A stretch of DNA of 64,000 bases from Takashimella koratensis (GCA_003116875.1 BCKT01000019.1:226785-290784), one strand, 5' to 3'. Counted from the first letter of the stretch, positions 10,833 to 22,338 are shown. Translations and numbers: made by a program. The notes: generated by a model not told the origin, from the sequence alone.

Positions 10833-10865
<33 letters not shown>

Positions 10866-12106
10866 GTGGACGAGAGGAGAAGTGTAGAGGCGAGCGGGTG
10901 GGAGGGCGAGGTGTTATCTTGGTGGGCCACCTCAAAAGGTGCCACAAAACGTTTCGAGAGCATCTCAAGATCAGACTGGCTTGAGCGCCTGGTAGACCGC
11001 ACACGTATGATAATGCCCAGGAATCGTGGAGATACAGCAGGCACGAAGGATGACCACCGTTCAACTCACCAAGACACCACTGGCACCAAATCCTACGATC
11101 GTCAGCGACCACCTCTACACCTCCTCTCTCTCCTTGTTGTCTACACTCACACATCATAGAGCACCTCCTCTTCCCCACCTAGTTCCCCTTCCCCATCCCT
11201 ACTCACACCTACCACTCCCAAACTCTTCCCCTTCTTCCCTGGCCACCTAGGATCCAATCCTTGCAATCCGGTCTTAACAAACCAAACTCTTTTCCCTCTT
11301 TTCCCTTCTTCATTACTTTCCTCTACACGTCTCTTCATCTCTCTACTTTCCTCTTCATCCCTGACTTTCCTTCCGGGGTGGTAAACCGGTAGATCCCTCC
11401 ATTCTCCAGCCGACGCAGCGGTATATGCAGAAGTGATGAATTTGTCCACGGGTTCAGTTAGGATCACATCGTCGAAGAGGGGAAGAAGGACTGTGGATGT
11501 GACTCGGCCGATACCTGCTCCAACGTCGAGGACGGTTCGGCGGTGACGAGGCGGTGGGAGAGGAGAAGGAGTGAGCGGGTTGGAGAAAGTAGCGAGGGAT
11601 GGGATCAGGGAGAGTAGGAGAAGTCGGGAAGAGAGTTGCTCGATATGTGGGACGGGCTAAAGTGCGGAACGGGTTAAGAGAACAAGAGAGGATGGATCAG
11701 TGAAGCGTCAGTAGAGATTCGAGGTTTTGGGGTTAGGCCAAGGATGGTAGCAGCAGGCGTGAGCAAGTGGGTTTGATCGACGAGAAGTTGTAAAGAGTGT
11801 CTGACTCACGCCCGTTCCAAAACCACCAAGGACACCATCGACGCTCGCATCCACATTGTCCCAATACTCGACGCCCTTGTCGAAATCAGGTCCTGGCGGG
11901 GCGGCCGTCTTGAGTGCTGAGCCTACAGTTGGGCGTGGTCGTTTCGCGGCGGGCTAAGGGGAAGGATGATTAGCTAGGTTGAGGTGGGACAGTAGGGCAT
12001 GGTGAATTCCCGAGCGACATCGTCGATGGAGCCACGCGGCAGGATGGCCTGCAGATATAAGGAGAAAAGGGAAGCAGGAGACACGAACCTCGTCTGTGCC
12101 GGTCAT
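10280..12106 (-). CDS. Alpha-N-terminal protein methyltransferase 1 (NTM1/Tae1-like)
   Basis: SAM-dependent enzyme that methylates the N-terminal amine of proteins starting X-Pro-Lys, such as ribosomal proteins after Met removal. Exons on the minus strand are 12106-12089, 11953-11810, 11656-11151, 11092-11070, 10777-10615 and 10385-10280, giving 319 residues with phase conserved throughout. Hallmarks are KGVEYWDNVDASVDGVLGGF, the SAM motif RTVLDVGAGIGRVTS, WCQWCLGHMTHTDLV with the catalytic-region WCQW, and FVKENLC. Exon 4 is a 23-nt micro-exon encoding IWCQWCL. A Lys/Glu-rich insertion of about 35 residues after the SAM domain makes it longer than the roughly 230-residue yeast and human enzymes. 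The intron 10778-11069 contains a poly-G run with a 5-N gap, so its length is unknown. The TGA stop lies within a gtgagt donor-like string; the phase fits a real stop. Confidence 0.9.
10804..10863. repeat. Poly-G run with a 5-base assembly gap
   Basis: Uninterrupted G on both sides of NNNNN (10828-10832), inside an intron of the methyltransferase gene. True length and content are unknown. Confidence 0.95.
11070..11092 (-). other. 23-nt micro-exon of the N-terminal methyltransferase gene
   Basis: Flanked by gtag| and |gtgagt on the minus strand. It restores the family motif IWCQWCLG between exons ending ...LYDV and starting GHMTHTD. Both neighbouring introns are otherwise frame-breaking. Confidence 0.8.
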
Positions 12107-13129
12107 GCTGTGAGTAGAAGAAGAGGTATAGAACGAGGTATAGAAGTAGGAACGTTTGTTTTTTGATTTGACATGTGGGGATGGACTACCTCCACATTTT
12201 CCGATCCACTTTTCGGTTTCCAGACTCCAGGCAGGACTTAAGACATTTGAGACTGGAGTCATTAAGCTGATGTACCCATGCTGCTTCTTTCCAAGGGTCA
12301 GTATGGTCATGCATGGAGGCGAGGAGGGTACGACATGGAGTATTCTGACGAGCCGCTGTGCATGGACAAGCTTAAAACGAGGAAATCAAGACAGAAAGGT
12401 GAAGGGTGCCCAGTTCGAAAAATGCCTCGCGGCCTTGGTAGTGAACTGAAGTCAGACATCGGCAATCGGAAACGTCACGGACGGCAGTCACGTCTAGCGA
12501 TCTCAAACGCTGGCGTTAGGGCCTGCTGATATGGCTGCTTCCCCTTACGCTCTCTCTCCCTTGCGCCCTCCGCTCGTTGCCAACAGCAAGCTGGAGACTG
12601 ACTCGAATCCCGGCGAAAGTCAGTCACCAACGCATTGCTAGAGCTGCAGAAGGCTCAGCAGGCAAGGTGCACTCTGGCGCAAACACAACCCGGACAAGCT
12701 CAGACCAACCAACGCCATGGCCAATCTTTAGAACCAAACGTGATCAAAATCCAAAGCAAATATCATCTCCGTACATGGGTCGAACAGTACACCGCTTCTC
12801 CCTGTAGCTAGTTCTCATCTCAAATCGCTTCACGCCCGGTCCTTCAATCGCGCTCCGATAAAATCGAAAACCAGTCGGCAAAGTCTCGTGTCGCGGTGTG
12901 TAAGGTTGTTACGCAACGACTTGGCGAAAAATGGTTGGGATGGTAAGTAGTCGTTTAGCCAAGGTTGAACGGGTCACGTCGGAGAGTCGTTTACCTAGGT
13001 GATGTCGTCAGCGCTCATAGTCCATGATAATGGAGACAAGAAACGACAAGAAAATGGAGCATAACCACCAGAACCATCGCCAAGCCGCCGATTATCGGTC
13101 GACAACTATATAAAACACCTGAAAGATAC
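12107..13129. other. Intergenic region upstream of the methyltransferase and downstream of RPL41
   Basis: About 1 kb with lower GC than its surroundings. No spliced protein, tRNA or repeat could be supported on either strand. Confidence 0.5.
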
Positions 13130-13207
13130 TCACTTGGAGCGGGCACGCATGGCACGACGCTTGCGACGCAACTTTCTCATACGCTTCTTACGCCACTTCA
13201 GTCTCAT
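13130..13207 (-). CDS. RPL41: 60S ribosomal protein L41 (eL41), 25 residues
   Basis: Tiny, extremely basic large-subunit protein. The minus-strand ATG at 13207 opens 25 codons beginning MRLKWRKKRMRKLRRK and ending MRARSK, then TGA. This is an almost exact match to the universal 25-residue eL41 pattern (MRxKWRKKRMRRLKRK...RSK). The sequence before the ATG is cttgatccag, so a leader intron probably ends at the start codon, as in RPL16. The stop overlaps a donor-like gtgagtatc string, but the length equals that of the family, so I take TGA as the stop. It is easily missed because of its size. Confidence 0.95.
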   Translation of the reverse strand: MRLKWRKKRMRKLRRKRRAMRARSK

Positions 13208-13381
13208 CTGGATCAAGAAAATGGATGCGAGAATGTGAGCAAGTCGCGAAGGCGAGAGTGACGATATCGGGCAAGGAGTCAAGGGCAAAAGTCAGGTTGG
13301 TTGACAAGTGAGGAAAGTAAAAGTCAGCGTCTGCGCATTGTCTCCGACACCACTATACGCCGCACTCTACCCGTCGCGCGC

Positions 13382-13430
13382 TGCCCCCTNCCCCCTGCCC
13401 CCTGCACCCCGCCCCCTGCCCCCTGTCCTC
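13382..13430. repeat. Degenerate (CCCCCTG) tandem repeat with one ambiguous base
   Basis: Tandem C-rich 6-8-mers containing N at 13390, in the presumed upstream region of RPL41. Confidence 0.85.
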
Positions 13431-13786
13431 CGCCCGCCGCCAGCTGCGTTCGACTCACGTTTGGTTATTTGGAAGAGAGTGATGTGAAGGCAAGAGAAAG
13501 TGGGACGAGACGAGAGCGATATTTTAAGAGGAGGAGCAAGTTTCTTCGGCGATACGCTATATCTCCGCACTGTGGCGTGGCGGAAAATGGCGGAGCGTGG
13601 CGGGGCATAACGCCACGATGGTACAGTATCAACGGGCTTGCTACAGTGGCAAAGAGATAGCAGAGACACCGATACAAAGAAAGAAGTGAAAAGAAATAGG
13701 GGAAGTGGAAGATGTATATTGGAACGAGGTCCTGATTGACCGATTAATACTAAACCTTGAATGAAAGAAAATATATGCTATAGTCC

Positions 13787-14040
13787 CTGGGTGCCGGAGC
13801 CCTCCGCCTGAGCCGCCTCACCGTCAGCGCCTTCTGAGACTTCGCCCTCGTCGCCCGCGTCGCCCACTGACTTCCCCTTTGGCACGATTCCCTTGCCGGT
13901 GCCCTTGCGCCTTGTGTTGGTCCTGCTTTTGCCTGACGCCCTCTTGCGCGGCGACGACTCAGTGAAGAGGTGATGATCTGGAGAGGGTGGAGAGGCTGGA
14001 GAGGCAGGGGAACGAGGATCAGTCGTTAACCAGTCTCAGC
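13787..14040 (-). other. Open exon-like stretch with basic/acidic tail, gene unassigned
   Basis: On the minus strand a frame without ATG runs to a TAG near 13787. It encodes SPDHHLFTESSPRKRASGKS, then further Lys/Arg-rich residues and an Asp/Glu/Gly-rich C-terminus. An acceptor-like string (ttaacgactgatcc...tctccag) precedes it. It may be the terminal exon of a small nuclear-protein gene whose first exon I cannot find, or a chance reading frame in the PDI 3' flank. Confidence 0.25.
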
Positions 14041-14199
14041 AAGGTCATGACAGACTGCAGCACACCAGGTCTGCAGAACAATGTCAAGAGTCACTCGTCA
14101 CGGTATCATAAAAATCGCTGCATGAGAACACTCCAACTGATCTCCTTTCTCCTCCTTTCCTCGCGATCTCCCCCTGACTTCCAACCTCAAAACCTCCAC

Positions 14200-16085
14200 T
14201 TAGAGCTCATCGTGGTGCCTCGACTCCTCCTCCTCGTCGTCCTCCTCAACCTCGACCTCCTCGTACTCGTCCTCCTCTCCCCTGGCCTCGAGCCCGCCGC
14301 CCTCGGATCGTCGGTTGTCCTCGATGAACTCGATAAGGGACTCGAGGGATCGGTCGCCGTTGTAGTCGACAAAGACGTCCGAGCCGGCCGGGCGGAATTT
14401 GAGTGTAGGGAAGCCCTGGACACGGAAGGGAGCCTGAGGGGGGATATCGTTCTCGGTAGCGTCCATCTGGGCGCTGTAGGGGGTTAGTAGGTTCTCAAGA
14501 GGTGGGCCACGGCAGAAAGGGTACAGGAGAGCATTGGCGATGGAGGAGGGAGCGCTGAGGGGCGACTAGCACGAGAGTCCCAACTCACATGACAATGTTG
14601 GCGTTCTTGGCGTAGCGCTCACCCAGAGTCTCCCAGACAGGGGCGAGACGCTCTGTCTCTATCAGCTATGCCCTACACAACCAAACGCGACCAACTCACG
14701 GCAGTGACCACACCAAGGTGCGAAGAACTCGGCAAAGACGTCCTTGGACTCGTCGTCAAAGAGCTGGTCCCAACCGTCGGCGGTGAGCTGGTAGATGGGC
14801 TCGTCCTGGCTAGCGGGAACAGCCTGAGATTTGATAGTCGGGAGGACATCACCAGCTGCGACTTGCTTGGCAAAAGTCGAGATCTCGGCGGCGTTGATCT
14901 TGCCGTCAAACACGTACTTGAGCTGACCCGCGAGATCCTGGACGACAAAGGCCGGGAGGTCACCAGTCACGCCAAGAGACTTGCCGTGGTCCTTGAACTT
15001 GACACCGTCGATGTAAACAAAGTTGAACTCGCCGCGCATCTCCTTGGCGAGCGGGGAGAGCTCGGAAACCAACTTGTCACGGACCTCGGCCTCCTCCGGG
15101 TCCGTGAAGAGGTAAGCGATCGGGAGCCCCTGTTCAGCGTAAGACCCAAAGTTCTCCGGCCCAATCTCATCGAACAACGGGATCGAGTTGGTCTTGACGA
15201 AATCGGCGAGAGTCGAGATGTCGAGTTTGGCAAGGTCGGAGGAAGGGAGGATAGCGTAGCCCTCGTCAAAGGACTTGTAGAGGACAATAGCCGGGAGAGA
15301 AGGCGAGGTAGGGATGTTGGGAGTAGAGGAAGATGCGTATTTGCCGAAAAGGTAGGTCTCGCGAGCGGTGTTGGCGTACTCCTCGTATGCCTTGGGCACC
15401 TTGCCGTATGCGACGAGAACGCTAAAGATGGTTAGCACAAACCCGAATTCGTTGCAGCTAACGACCATTTGTTCACATCACACTTACACCTTGTCCATCT
15501 TGATGAACTCGTCGTGCGACTCGGGGGTCACATCGGTAACAGCGGGCAAGCTTTGCTTGACCATGTATGAGACGATCCCGTCCGCTTTACGGGGACCAGT
15601 GTAATCGGTTGGGACACCGTTACGGAAGACCTTGAGAGTCGGGTAACCGCTAACACCGTATTCGGCGCAAAGGTCCTGCTCCTCGGTACAGTCGACCTTG
15701 GCGAGCTTGATCCCCTTGGAAGATTTGAGCTCGGTCGCGGCCTCCTCGTAGTGCGGGGCAAGGTTCTTGCAGTGACCACACCATGGCGCGAAGAACCTGG
15801 ATTGGTAAGCAGATACAAGAGGTCACATGATACCAAGAGGTCCGCGTGGAAGAGGTAGAGAGGTTGCAAGGGAGGGGTAGCTGGGTAAGTGGGGAAGGAG
15901 GAAGGGAAATGGGAGGACAAGAGTGATGCGAGTGGAAGAGAGGAGGCATTGACTTACTCGACGAGAGCGAGGTCCTCGGACATGACCTCCTTGGTGAAGG
16001 ACTTGGTAGTGAGGTCGATGACATCGCTAGCGAGGACGGACGAGACGGCCGACGCGAGGGCGACGAGGGATAGGGAGAGTCTCAT
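14200..16085 (-). CDS. PDI1: Protein disulfide isomerase with HDEL retention signal
   Basis: ER-lumenal thiol oxidoreductase and chaperone. Exons on the minus strand are 16085-15958, 15796-15488, 15421-14700, 14652-14589 and 14473-14200, giving 498 residues. A signal peptide ([20 protein letters not shown]) is followed by the a domain with [15 protein letters not shown], the redox-inactive b and b' domains, and the a' domain with [19 protein letters not shown], where the second CGHC is split from its context by a 47-nt intron. The C-terminus is acidic (about 20 Glu/Asp) and ends HHDEL, the ER retrieval signal. A TATA-like tatatatcc lies about 190 bp above the ATG. Length and layout are standard for fungal PDI. 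The long plus-strand frame across exon 3 is its antisense shadow. Confidence 0.98.
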
Positions 16086-16273
16086 GGTGGCGGGGGTGCG
16101 GAGGGAGGAGAGGGGCGGGAGTAGTGAGAGGGAGGTGGGGCTCGAGAGTGGAGTGAAGACGGACGCGACGATCGACGAGATATGTCGATGTGATCAAAGA
16201 GCGAGCAGCTGGAGGATGCTGCTTTGTAAGTGAAGGAGAGGAAACAGCGGTGTCTGCGGTTATGTCTGAGTCC

Positions 16274-16283
16274 TGGGATATAT
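16274..16283 (-). promoter_or_regulatory. TATA-like element upstream of PDI
   Basis: On the gene strand the sequence reads ggtatatatccc about 190 bp above the ATG, a plausible TATA box for an inducible ER-stress gene. I found no perfect ERSE/UPRE next to it. Confidence 0.4.
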
Positions 16284-16311
16284 ACCAAGGGCGGGACCCA
16301 GAGGGATTATG

Positions 16312-16314
<3 letters not shown>

Positions 16315-16342
<28 letters not shown>
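16315..16342. repeat. (TG)14 microsatellite
   Basis: Perfect dinucleotide run in the PDI/CLU1 intergenic region. Confidence 0.95.
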
Positions 16343-16343
<1 letters not shown>

Positions 16344-16414
16344 AAGTGAAGTGAATGTCTGCTTTGTAACGCGCTGCACTTTGACGTTCCCGTCCGTACC
16401 TGGCGGTGCAGTGG

Positions 16415-16415
<1 letters not shown>

Positions 16416-16451
<36 letters not shown>

Positions 16452-16463
16452 TGTGTGTGTGTG
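16416..16463. repeat. (TG)n microsatellite with one interruption
   Basis: About 24 TG units with a single GTAT break, 75 bp from the first TG run. Confidence 0.95.
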
Positions 16464-17439
16464 CCACGTCGACAGCAGCGGGTGAATAAGCCAATACAGT
16501 GTGGCACCCACTCCACCCGTCCCGGTATTCAGGGTTCCCCGCTTTTAGCTCACTCCTGATCTCTCGCTAACGCTTGGCTCCCGTGGGTCGGCTCCTTGCT
16601 GGGTAGCGTACAGCAGGTTCCAGCGAGGCTTGACAATCTAGGACGATGAGGGTAGAACACCGCAAGGGGAATCGGTGAACAAGGAAGAACAAGAAGGATG
16701 AAACGGGCGTAAACGTTCTACCTCTCAGACCCATCTACCGTATCCGCTCCTTTGATACAACGACAAAAGATCATGATACAGGTCAGATGCTCCTTTGCGA
16801 CCACCCCATGTGAAATGATTTGCAACTGGACAACGGACACCTGAAACAAAGAGACAAAGAGACTACATATCAACCAAGTCAAGTAGTCGTTAGTGACAGG
16901 TACATGGAAACACCAAAAGTACCATTCATTCACCGCTCGACTAACAGCATCATGACGGCTGCCTCTACACCGGCTATGACATGCATCTCAGCTCTCAGCT
17001 GTAATCATTCCCAACGCCACGACGCAGCAATCGCTTGGTACTACCACTTGTCTCCCATCAGATCCCGCCTCAACGTCGGGTCAAGTCGGATGAGACAGAC
17101 TCGAGCTGGGATTGGCCCACCCTTGATCCCCTTTATCCGCGTCGGAAGACGGACGAATCTAACCGACACTTTACCGCGGCTCTGCAGCCCCTCCCTTGCC
17201 CAGCCCACGTGGCTTTTTTTCTTCCTTCGAAAAAAAAATGAATCGAGAGTGACGGAAACGGCTGCAGTGACATCCACAACCTAGACCGACAGACGTATCT
17301 TCACCCTCACCTTTACCCATACCCCTGCACAACCTACCGCTAGACCCCCGGGGCAGCGCACGTTGTGTATACCCATCTTCCTCTCCGTCCCTTGTGTCTC
17401 CTCTGAGCTTCCTCACCAGCTCCAGCTCCAGCTCCCGCC

Positions 17440-20400
17440 ATGTCTGCCGAGGAAGCCACCGCTCCGATCGCCAATGGCGATCACACCGAGTCCGCGGCTC
17501 CGGCTCCGATCGAGAACGGCGTACAGGTCGCCAACGGTCACAGCGAGGAGGTCGCTGATGACCAGGTCGAAGGCGAGCCTGAGCCTCAGCGTGAGTAAAC
17601 CGTCACTACCACATGGCCATCTTCAGCTTTCCCCTGCTCAACAGGATTCCGCTAACCTCGTCTCGATCGCTGTCACCTCTTCTTATCGTTCCCCACCAGT
17701 CCCCCCGATCACCGTGCGCTTGCCTAAACCCTCTCACGGTCGCACCCTCCCTAAACCCAGCCCACCCGACACCTCCTTCCAGACTCTCCGCCTTGTCTCT
17801 CAGCCCTCCGAGACGATCCAGGAGGTCAAGATCGCCGTTGCCGAGTGGCTTGGCGCCTACTGGCTCGGCCCCTTCTCTCTCCGGCTCCCGTCCTCCGCGG
17901 GCTCGGGCACCCTCTGCAAGACGCGAGATGGGATCGAGATTCGTGCGGGCGAGAGACTGAGCGAGTGGCTCGAGGTCGGAGACGTGTTCTCTGGTGTTGA
18001 GGGAGAAAGGGAACTCGAGGTTGTTCGGGAACCGTACTCGGAAGGGATGGCCAGACAGACTGTCGCCCGCTTACTCGAGCTCATTGCGCCCGCTGGGGCC
18101 AGCACGCATACCCTCTCCACTTCCAACGGTGTGGCACCGGGATCGACCATCTTCGAGCTCGTTCGTGACGGTCGTGTCTCGACTGGCCCCGTCTATGAGG
18201 AAGTCGAAGCTGTCGTACCCGGCAAGAAGGGCAAGGGCGGGGGCAAGAAGGAGACTGTCAAAATCCGCCGCGAGGTTTCTGATTCTGAACGTGCCCACGC
18301 CTTTGTCGACTGGAAAGAAGATTGGCTCCCGATCGACATCTCCAAGCTGCCGACTCAACCAACCCTTGACGCCCTTCCGTGTCTCCGTTCGATTCAGCTC
18401 TCCCCGTTCAACCCGCCCCCGCCGTACTACCGGCAACAGGGCCACCAGCTGTACCTCCAGGTCTCGACTCTAGAGGGCGATACCCTTACCTTTGTCTGCG
18501 CTACTCGGGGCTGGTTCATCTCTAAATCCAACGTCAACCAGTTCGACCCTTCCCCTCGCTTCCCGGAGACACCGGCGTTCCACTCCCTCGTCGACTTGCT
18601 GCACTCGACCTCCCCCCTGTTCTCGGAACGCCTCTACCTCCTTCCTCCGCTTTCCGTCACCCCGCCTGCGCTCGAACCCATGTCTACTGTCGCCATTCCA
18701 CAAGCCGAGCCGTCCTTCCCTTGGCTCGCGGCGCTTCCCAAACCGCCCGTCGCCGACATTGTCCGCACCCAGCTGGCCTACCTCCACTCGGGCGCGACAT
18801 CGCCCGACGCCCTCGACTCGGCTCGGGACTGGAACGAGGAGATCCAGGGTGTCCGTGAACTCCCCCACTCGACGATGCAAGAGCGCGTTCTCCGTGAACG
18901 TATGGCCCAGAAAACTTGGGCAGAGTACACCCAGGCAAGTCTCCGTGCTGTCCTTGCCGTCGCTCGCGGTGATATCCTCCCGATCAACCCCAACGAACCA
19001 GCGAGGAGCCACATGTGGCTCGTTTCCAACATCTTCATCACCAAGGCGATCGATTCGATCGACGCCTACGCTCACCTCGGTGGAGATGCTGCCGCCCACG
19101 TGTCGCACGCGAAAGACGCCGAGGGAGTGAGGCTGCTTAACAAGCTCGATGTCGATGGCGTTCACCTCCTTGGTCACACCGTCGTCGACTGGCTCGGCGA
19201 GCGATGGGTCTGCCAGACTGTCCTCCCCGGTATCTTCTCCCACCGCGAGTCTGCGGAAATCGAGGCGACTGAGCAGGCTGAGGCCGAATCCGTTCCCAAG
19301 AGCGAGAGCAACCCGCTCATCATCTACGGTGTCGACTCGGAACACCTCTCCACTCTCCACTGGGACGAATCGACGCACGCCGTCATGGCCAAGATTGCGA
19401 CTTCGCAGCGCCTCGCCGCGCACAAGGTCTCTGGCGATAACGGCGAGGAGCGGGAGTACTACGCTTCGACCGAGGTCAAGGGTCTCCGAGGCGCCGACGG
19501 CCGAAGGTACCTCCTCGACCTGCCGCGCTTAAGCCCTGTCGACGTCGAATGGCTCGAGAAGGACTACGCCGGGAACCTCGCTGGACCCGAAGCCGACGTA
19601 CAGGGGCCGACGTACCCGCACCGCGTGGCGTTGCTCCGTCCCGAGCTTATCGAGACGTTCTGGGAGAACGAGCTGAAGAGGTGGGCCCGAGGTGTCGCTG
19701 ACAAGGCCAAGGCCGCGGAAACCGAGGCCGCCGAAGCCGAGGGCAAGGCAGAGGGGGAAGCTGAGATTCAGACTGAGACCGCCCCGATTGACCCGGAGAA
19801 CGTGGCTTCGATGAAGCAGTTTGAACTCCGTTTCAACCCCGACGCCTTTGTCGACCTTCCTCTTGAGAAAGACACCGAGTCATCGTCGTCCACTTTCCTC
19901 CCTGCCAAGTACACCGACGAGTCCGACCCATCTATCAAAGCTGTCCGCGATGCTTCGGTCTTCCTGCGGACGATTGCGATTCCATCCGTCATTGTTGATG
20001 TTCTCGCGGGGAACACATCGGGGATCATGGACGGTTCGTCACTCTCTCGCCACCTTCACCTCCGAGGCATCAACATCCGGTACCTCGGTCACCTCGCACA
20101 GACGATTGACAAGTTCTCCGTCGTCCCTGAGGGCCAGGAAGGGCGTGAGTCGGGTCACCTCGTCGCGCTCAAGGCAATTGTCTTGCAAGAGATGGTCCTC
20201 CGAGCGAGCAAGCACATTCTGCGTCGACTTGTCCGTGACCTCGCGCCCGAGCACACCGCCAACGCCCTCGCTCATTTCCTCAACTGCTTGTTGGGCTCGG
20301 ACGCCTCCCCGGTCGCCACTTACGAGGCTATCGACCTCGCTCCTTCGTCTCGACCCGCATACGTCGATCTCACCCCGGCGTCTCTCCGCGCTGAGATCGT

Positions 20401-21846
20401 CAGCGAGGTCGAGGTTAGGTACAGGTGGAAGCTGGATGCCGACTTTACCCTTCGCAAAGTCCAGTTCCTGCGAGAGTTTGCGATGCGATTCGCGTTCCAA
20501 CTCGTCCAGCGAGACTACTTTGCTCCCCTTTCCCCGTCTGCCCCATCCGAGGTCGTCGAGAAGAAGGACAAGAAGAAGTCGACCAAAACATCCGCCCCTA
20601 CTCGTCGATACACCTTTGAGCCGTCCGACGTACTCACTCTCCTCCCTGTTGTTCGCTCGACCGCACCGAGCGTTTCCGTCGCTGAAGAGATCTTTGAGGC
20701 CGGTCGAACAACTATCAACCGTGGCCAAATCGACATGGGCCTCGAGTTCATGCTTGAAGGTATCCAGCTATACGAGTCGATCCATTCCGTCATTCACCCC
20801 GAAGTTGCCGCGGCGTACAACCAGTACGGATCGACTTTACACCAGTTGGCCCGAATCAAGATTCAACAATTGGCAGCGATGGAGAACCCGGATCCCGAAC
20901 AGCCCCTGGGTTTGGATATCGCCACGGGTCTCAGGCTCCAGCGACAGGCGGTGATCATCGCCGAGAGGACATTGGGGATCTATCACCCCGATACCGCGGC
21001 GTATTACTTCCAGCTGGCGATGTTGGAGAACCTCGAGGGGAACAGCCAGGCGTCATTGAGGTACTTTAGGCACTTGTTGTCGCTCTGGGATATTATTTAC
21101 GGGCCTGAGCACCCAGAGATCAACACGATCTTGGTGAGTAACGGTTAGCTTCAGCAAACTGCAAGGTGCTCTTTTGTCCAGCTCAACTGACCACCACCTA
21201 GAGCAACGTTGGTGTCGTCCTTCAAGCGCTCAACGAGAACACCCTCTCCCTCACTCTTCTCCAACTTGTCTCGAAACGCACGCTTGCCCAATTCGGAGCT
21301 AAACACATTCAACACGGTCAAGCGCTACACCAACTCACTCAGGCGCACTTCCTCACTGGTGACCTCGAATCGGCCCTGTCCACCTCGTCAGCAGCATACG
21401 AGATCTTCTCGGCTCAGTATACCGCGGACCACGCAATGACAAAAGAGGTCGGGAAGAATGTCGAGTTGCTCAAGACGCTCTTGGAGAACTTGGAGAGGCA
21501 GAAGGTGGTTACTGCGCAAGCGAAGCAGGCGCAGTTGGAACGATTGAGGGCGGCACAGGCTCGAGTTGGGGCAGGCGCAGGCGCAGGCGCGGGAGCAGGT
21601 GTCAACGCGGGCGTTACAGCCGGTGCAGGATCGAAGCGAAGGGTTTTGGTTACGGCGCCCGGAGCGAACGGGACCGCAGCAGCGGCACAGGCGGTCGCTG
21701 AACCTGTTGTGCCTTCTCGGATCGGAGAACGAGGACACCTTGACGTTGACGAGCTCGTCAACTTCATCCAAGGTGGGTCACCCGCCAAGGCCTCGCCAAG
21801 GGGTAAGAACGCCCTCCGCGGTAAACGCCGTACCGGGGCCAAGTAA
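17440..21846 (+). CDS. CLU1: Clustered-mitochondria protein CLU1/CluA
   Basis: Large cytosolic protein needed for normal mitochondrial distribution; the yeast orthologue associates with eIF3 and mRNAs. Exons 17440-17590, 17700-21133 and 21202-21846 give 1409 residues, usual for the family. After an acidic N-terminus comes a ubiquitin-like CLU-N region (SETIQEVKIAVAEWLG), then GTxEYW-like and CLU-domain sequence (AYAHLGGDAAAHVSHAKD, KLDVDGVHLLGHTVVDWLG, HLRGINIRYLGHL). A C-terminal TPR part follows (MGLEFMLEGIQLYESIHSVI, VIIAERTLGIYHPDTAAYY, YGPEHPEINTILSNVG). The C-terminus has an Ala/Gly repeat (GAGAGAGAG) before a basic end. The start context gctcccgccATGt is good. It is convergent with the FLR1-like gene. 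Confidence 0.96.
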
Positions 21847-22338
21847 ACGCCTTCCATCGATACAAAGGCCAAGAGGTTGAGGTGATACCGTATTATTTAT
21901 TATACCTTGTCTATCCTATACTTTGGCGATCCAGAGACATCCATTCGATATTCTTATTCAATCTTCCCCAATCCTTATCTCTGATTCTCACACCTCTCCC
22001 ACATCCCACCGTTCACAGCATTGATAGCATCGACCTTGTATATGGTCGCACGGTATACCGCATCACCACTCGTTTATGCATGAGTCTTGAGTTTGATACT
22101 GGGGTGATAAGGTGAGCAAAGGTCGTCAGTTCCAACATAAGCGGGAGTTTTTTTGAGATTATCGCTACATTTGTGTCTATGCTATGGATCTATTGAACGC
22201 AGAGGAAGACACTCGTCTGCCTCTTCTCCCTACTTTGCTCATCTTTCTCTCTGTGATTATCGTCTATATCTGCTGCCTTGATTTGGTTTATGGTGTTGCT
22301 TGGGTTTGAAGCAGGGTAATAATCTACCTGAGACTGCT
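21847..22338. other. Convergent 3' flanks of CLU1 and the FLR1-like gene
   Basis: AT-richer, with T-rich and TAT-rich stretches suited to 3'-end formation. No gene seen. Confidence 0.5.

Larger units (their letters stand above)
13208..14199. other. Intergenic region between RPL41 and PDI, with one unexplained open exon-like stretch
   Basis: Includes a CCCCCTG-type low-complexity patch with an N (13382-13430), TGGCG-rich sequence (about 13570-13620) and an open minus-strand stretch at 13787-14040, listed separately. Nothing else is supported. Confidence 0.5.
16086..17439. other. Divergent promoter region PDI/CLU1
   Basis: Shared upstream region of PDI (minus) and CLU1 (plus). It holds a TATA-like element for PDI at 16274-16283 and two TG microsatellites. 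The part from about 17280 on is pyrimidine-rich and looks like the CLU1 leader. No exon is supported. Confidence 0.6.

Noticed and set aside
14668..15435. 255-codon plus-strand frame opposite PDI
   Set aside because: It is the antisense shadow of PDI exon 3, produced by GC-rich codon bias; no domain and no splice context.
18470..19423. 317-codon minus-strand frame opposite CLU1
   Set aside because: Antisense of a conserved coding exon with third-position GC bias; the composition (Arg/Glu/Gly/Val) is typical of such shadows.
19821..20954. 377-codon plus-strand frame inside CLU1
   Set aside because: Same-strand +1 frame of CLU1, Ser/Arg/Pro-rich translation without family content.
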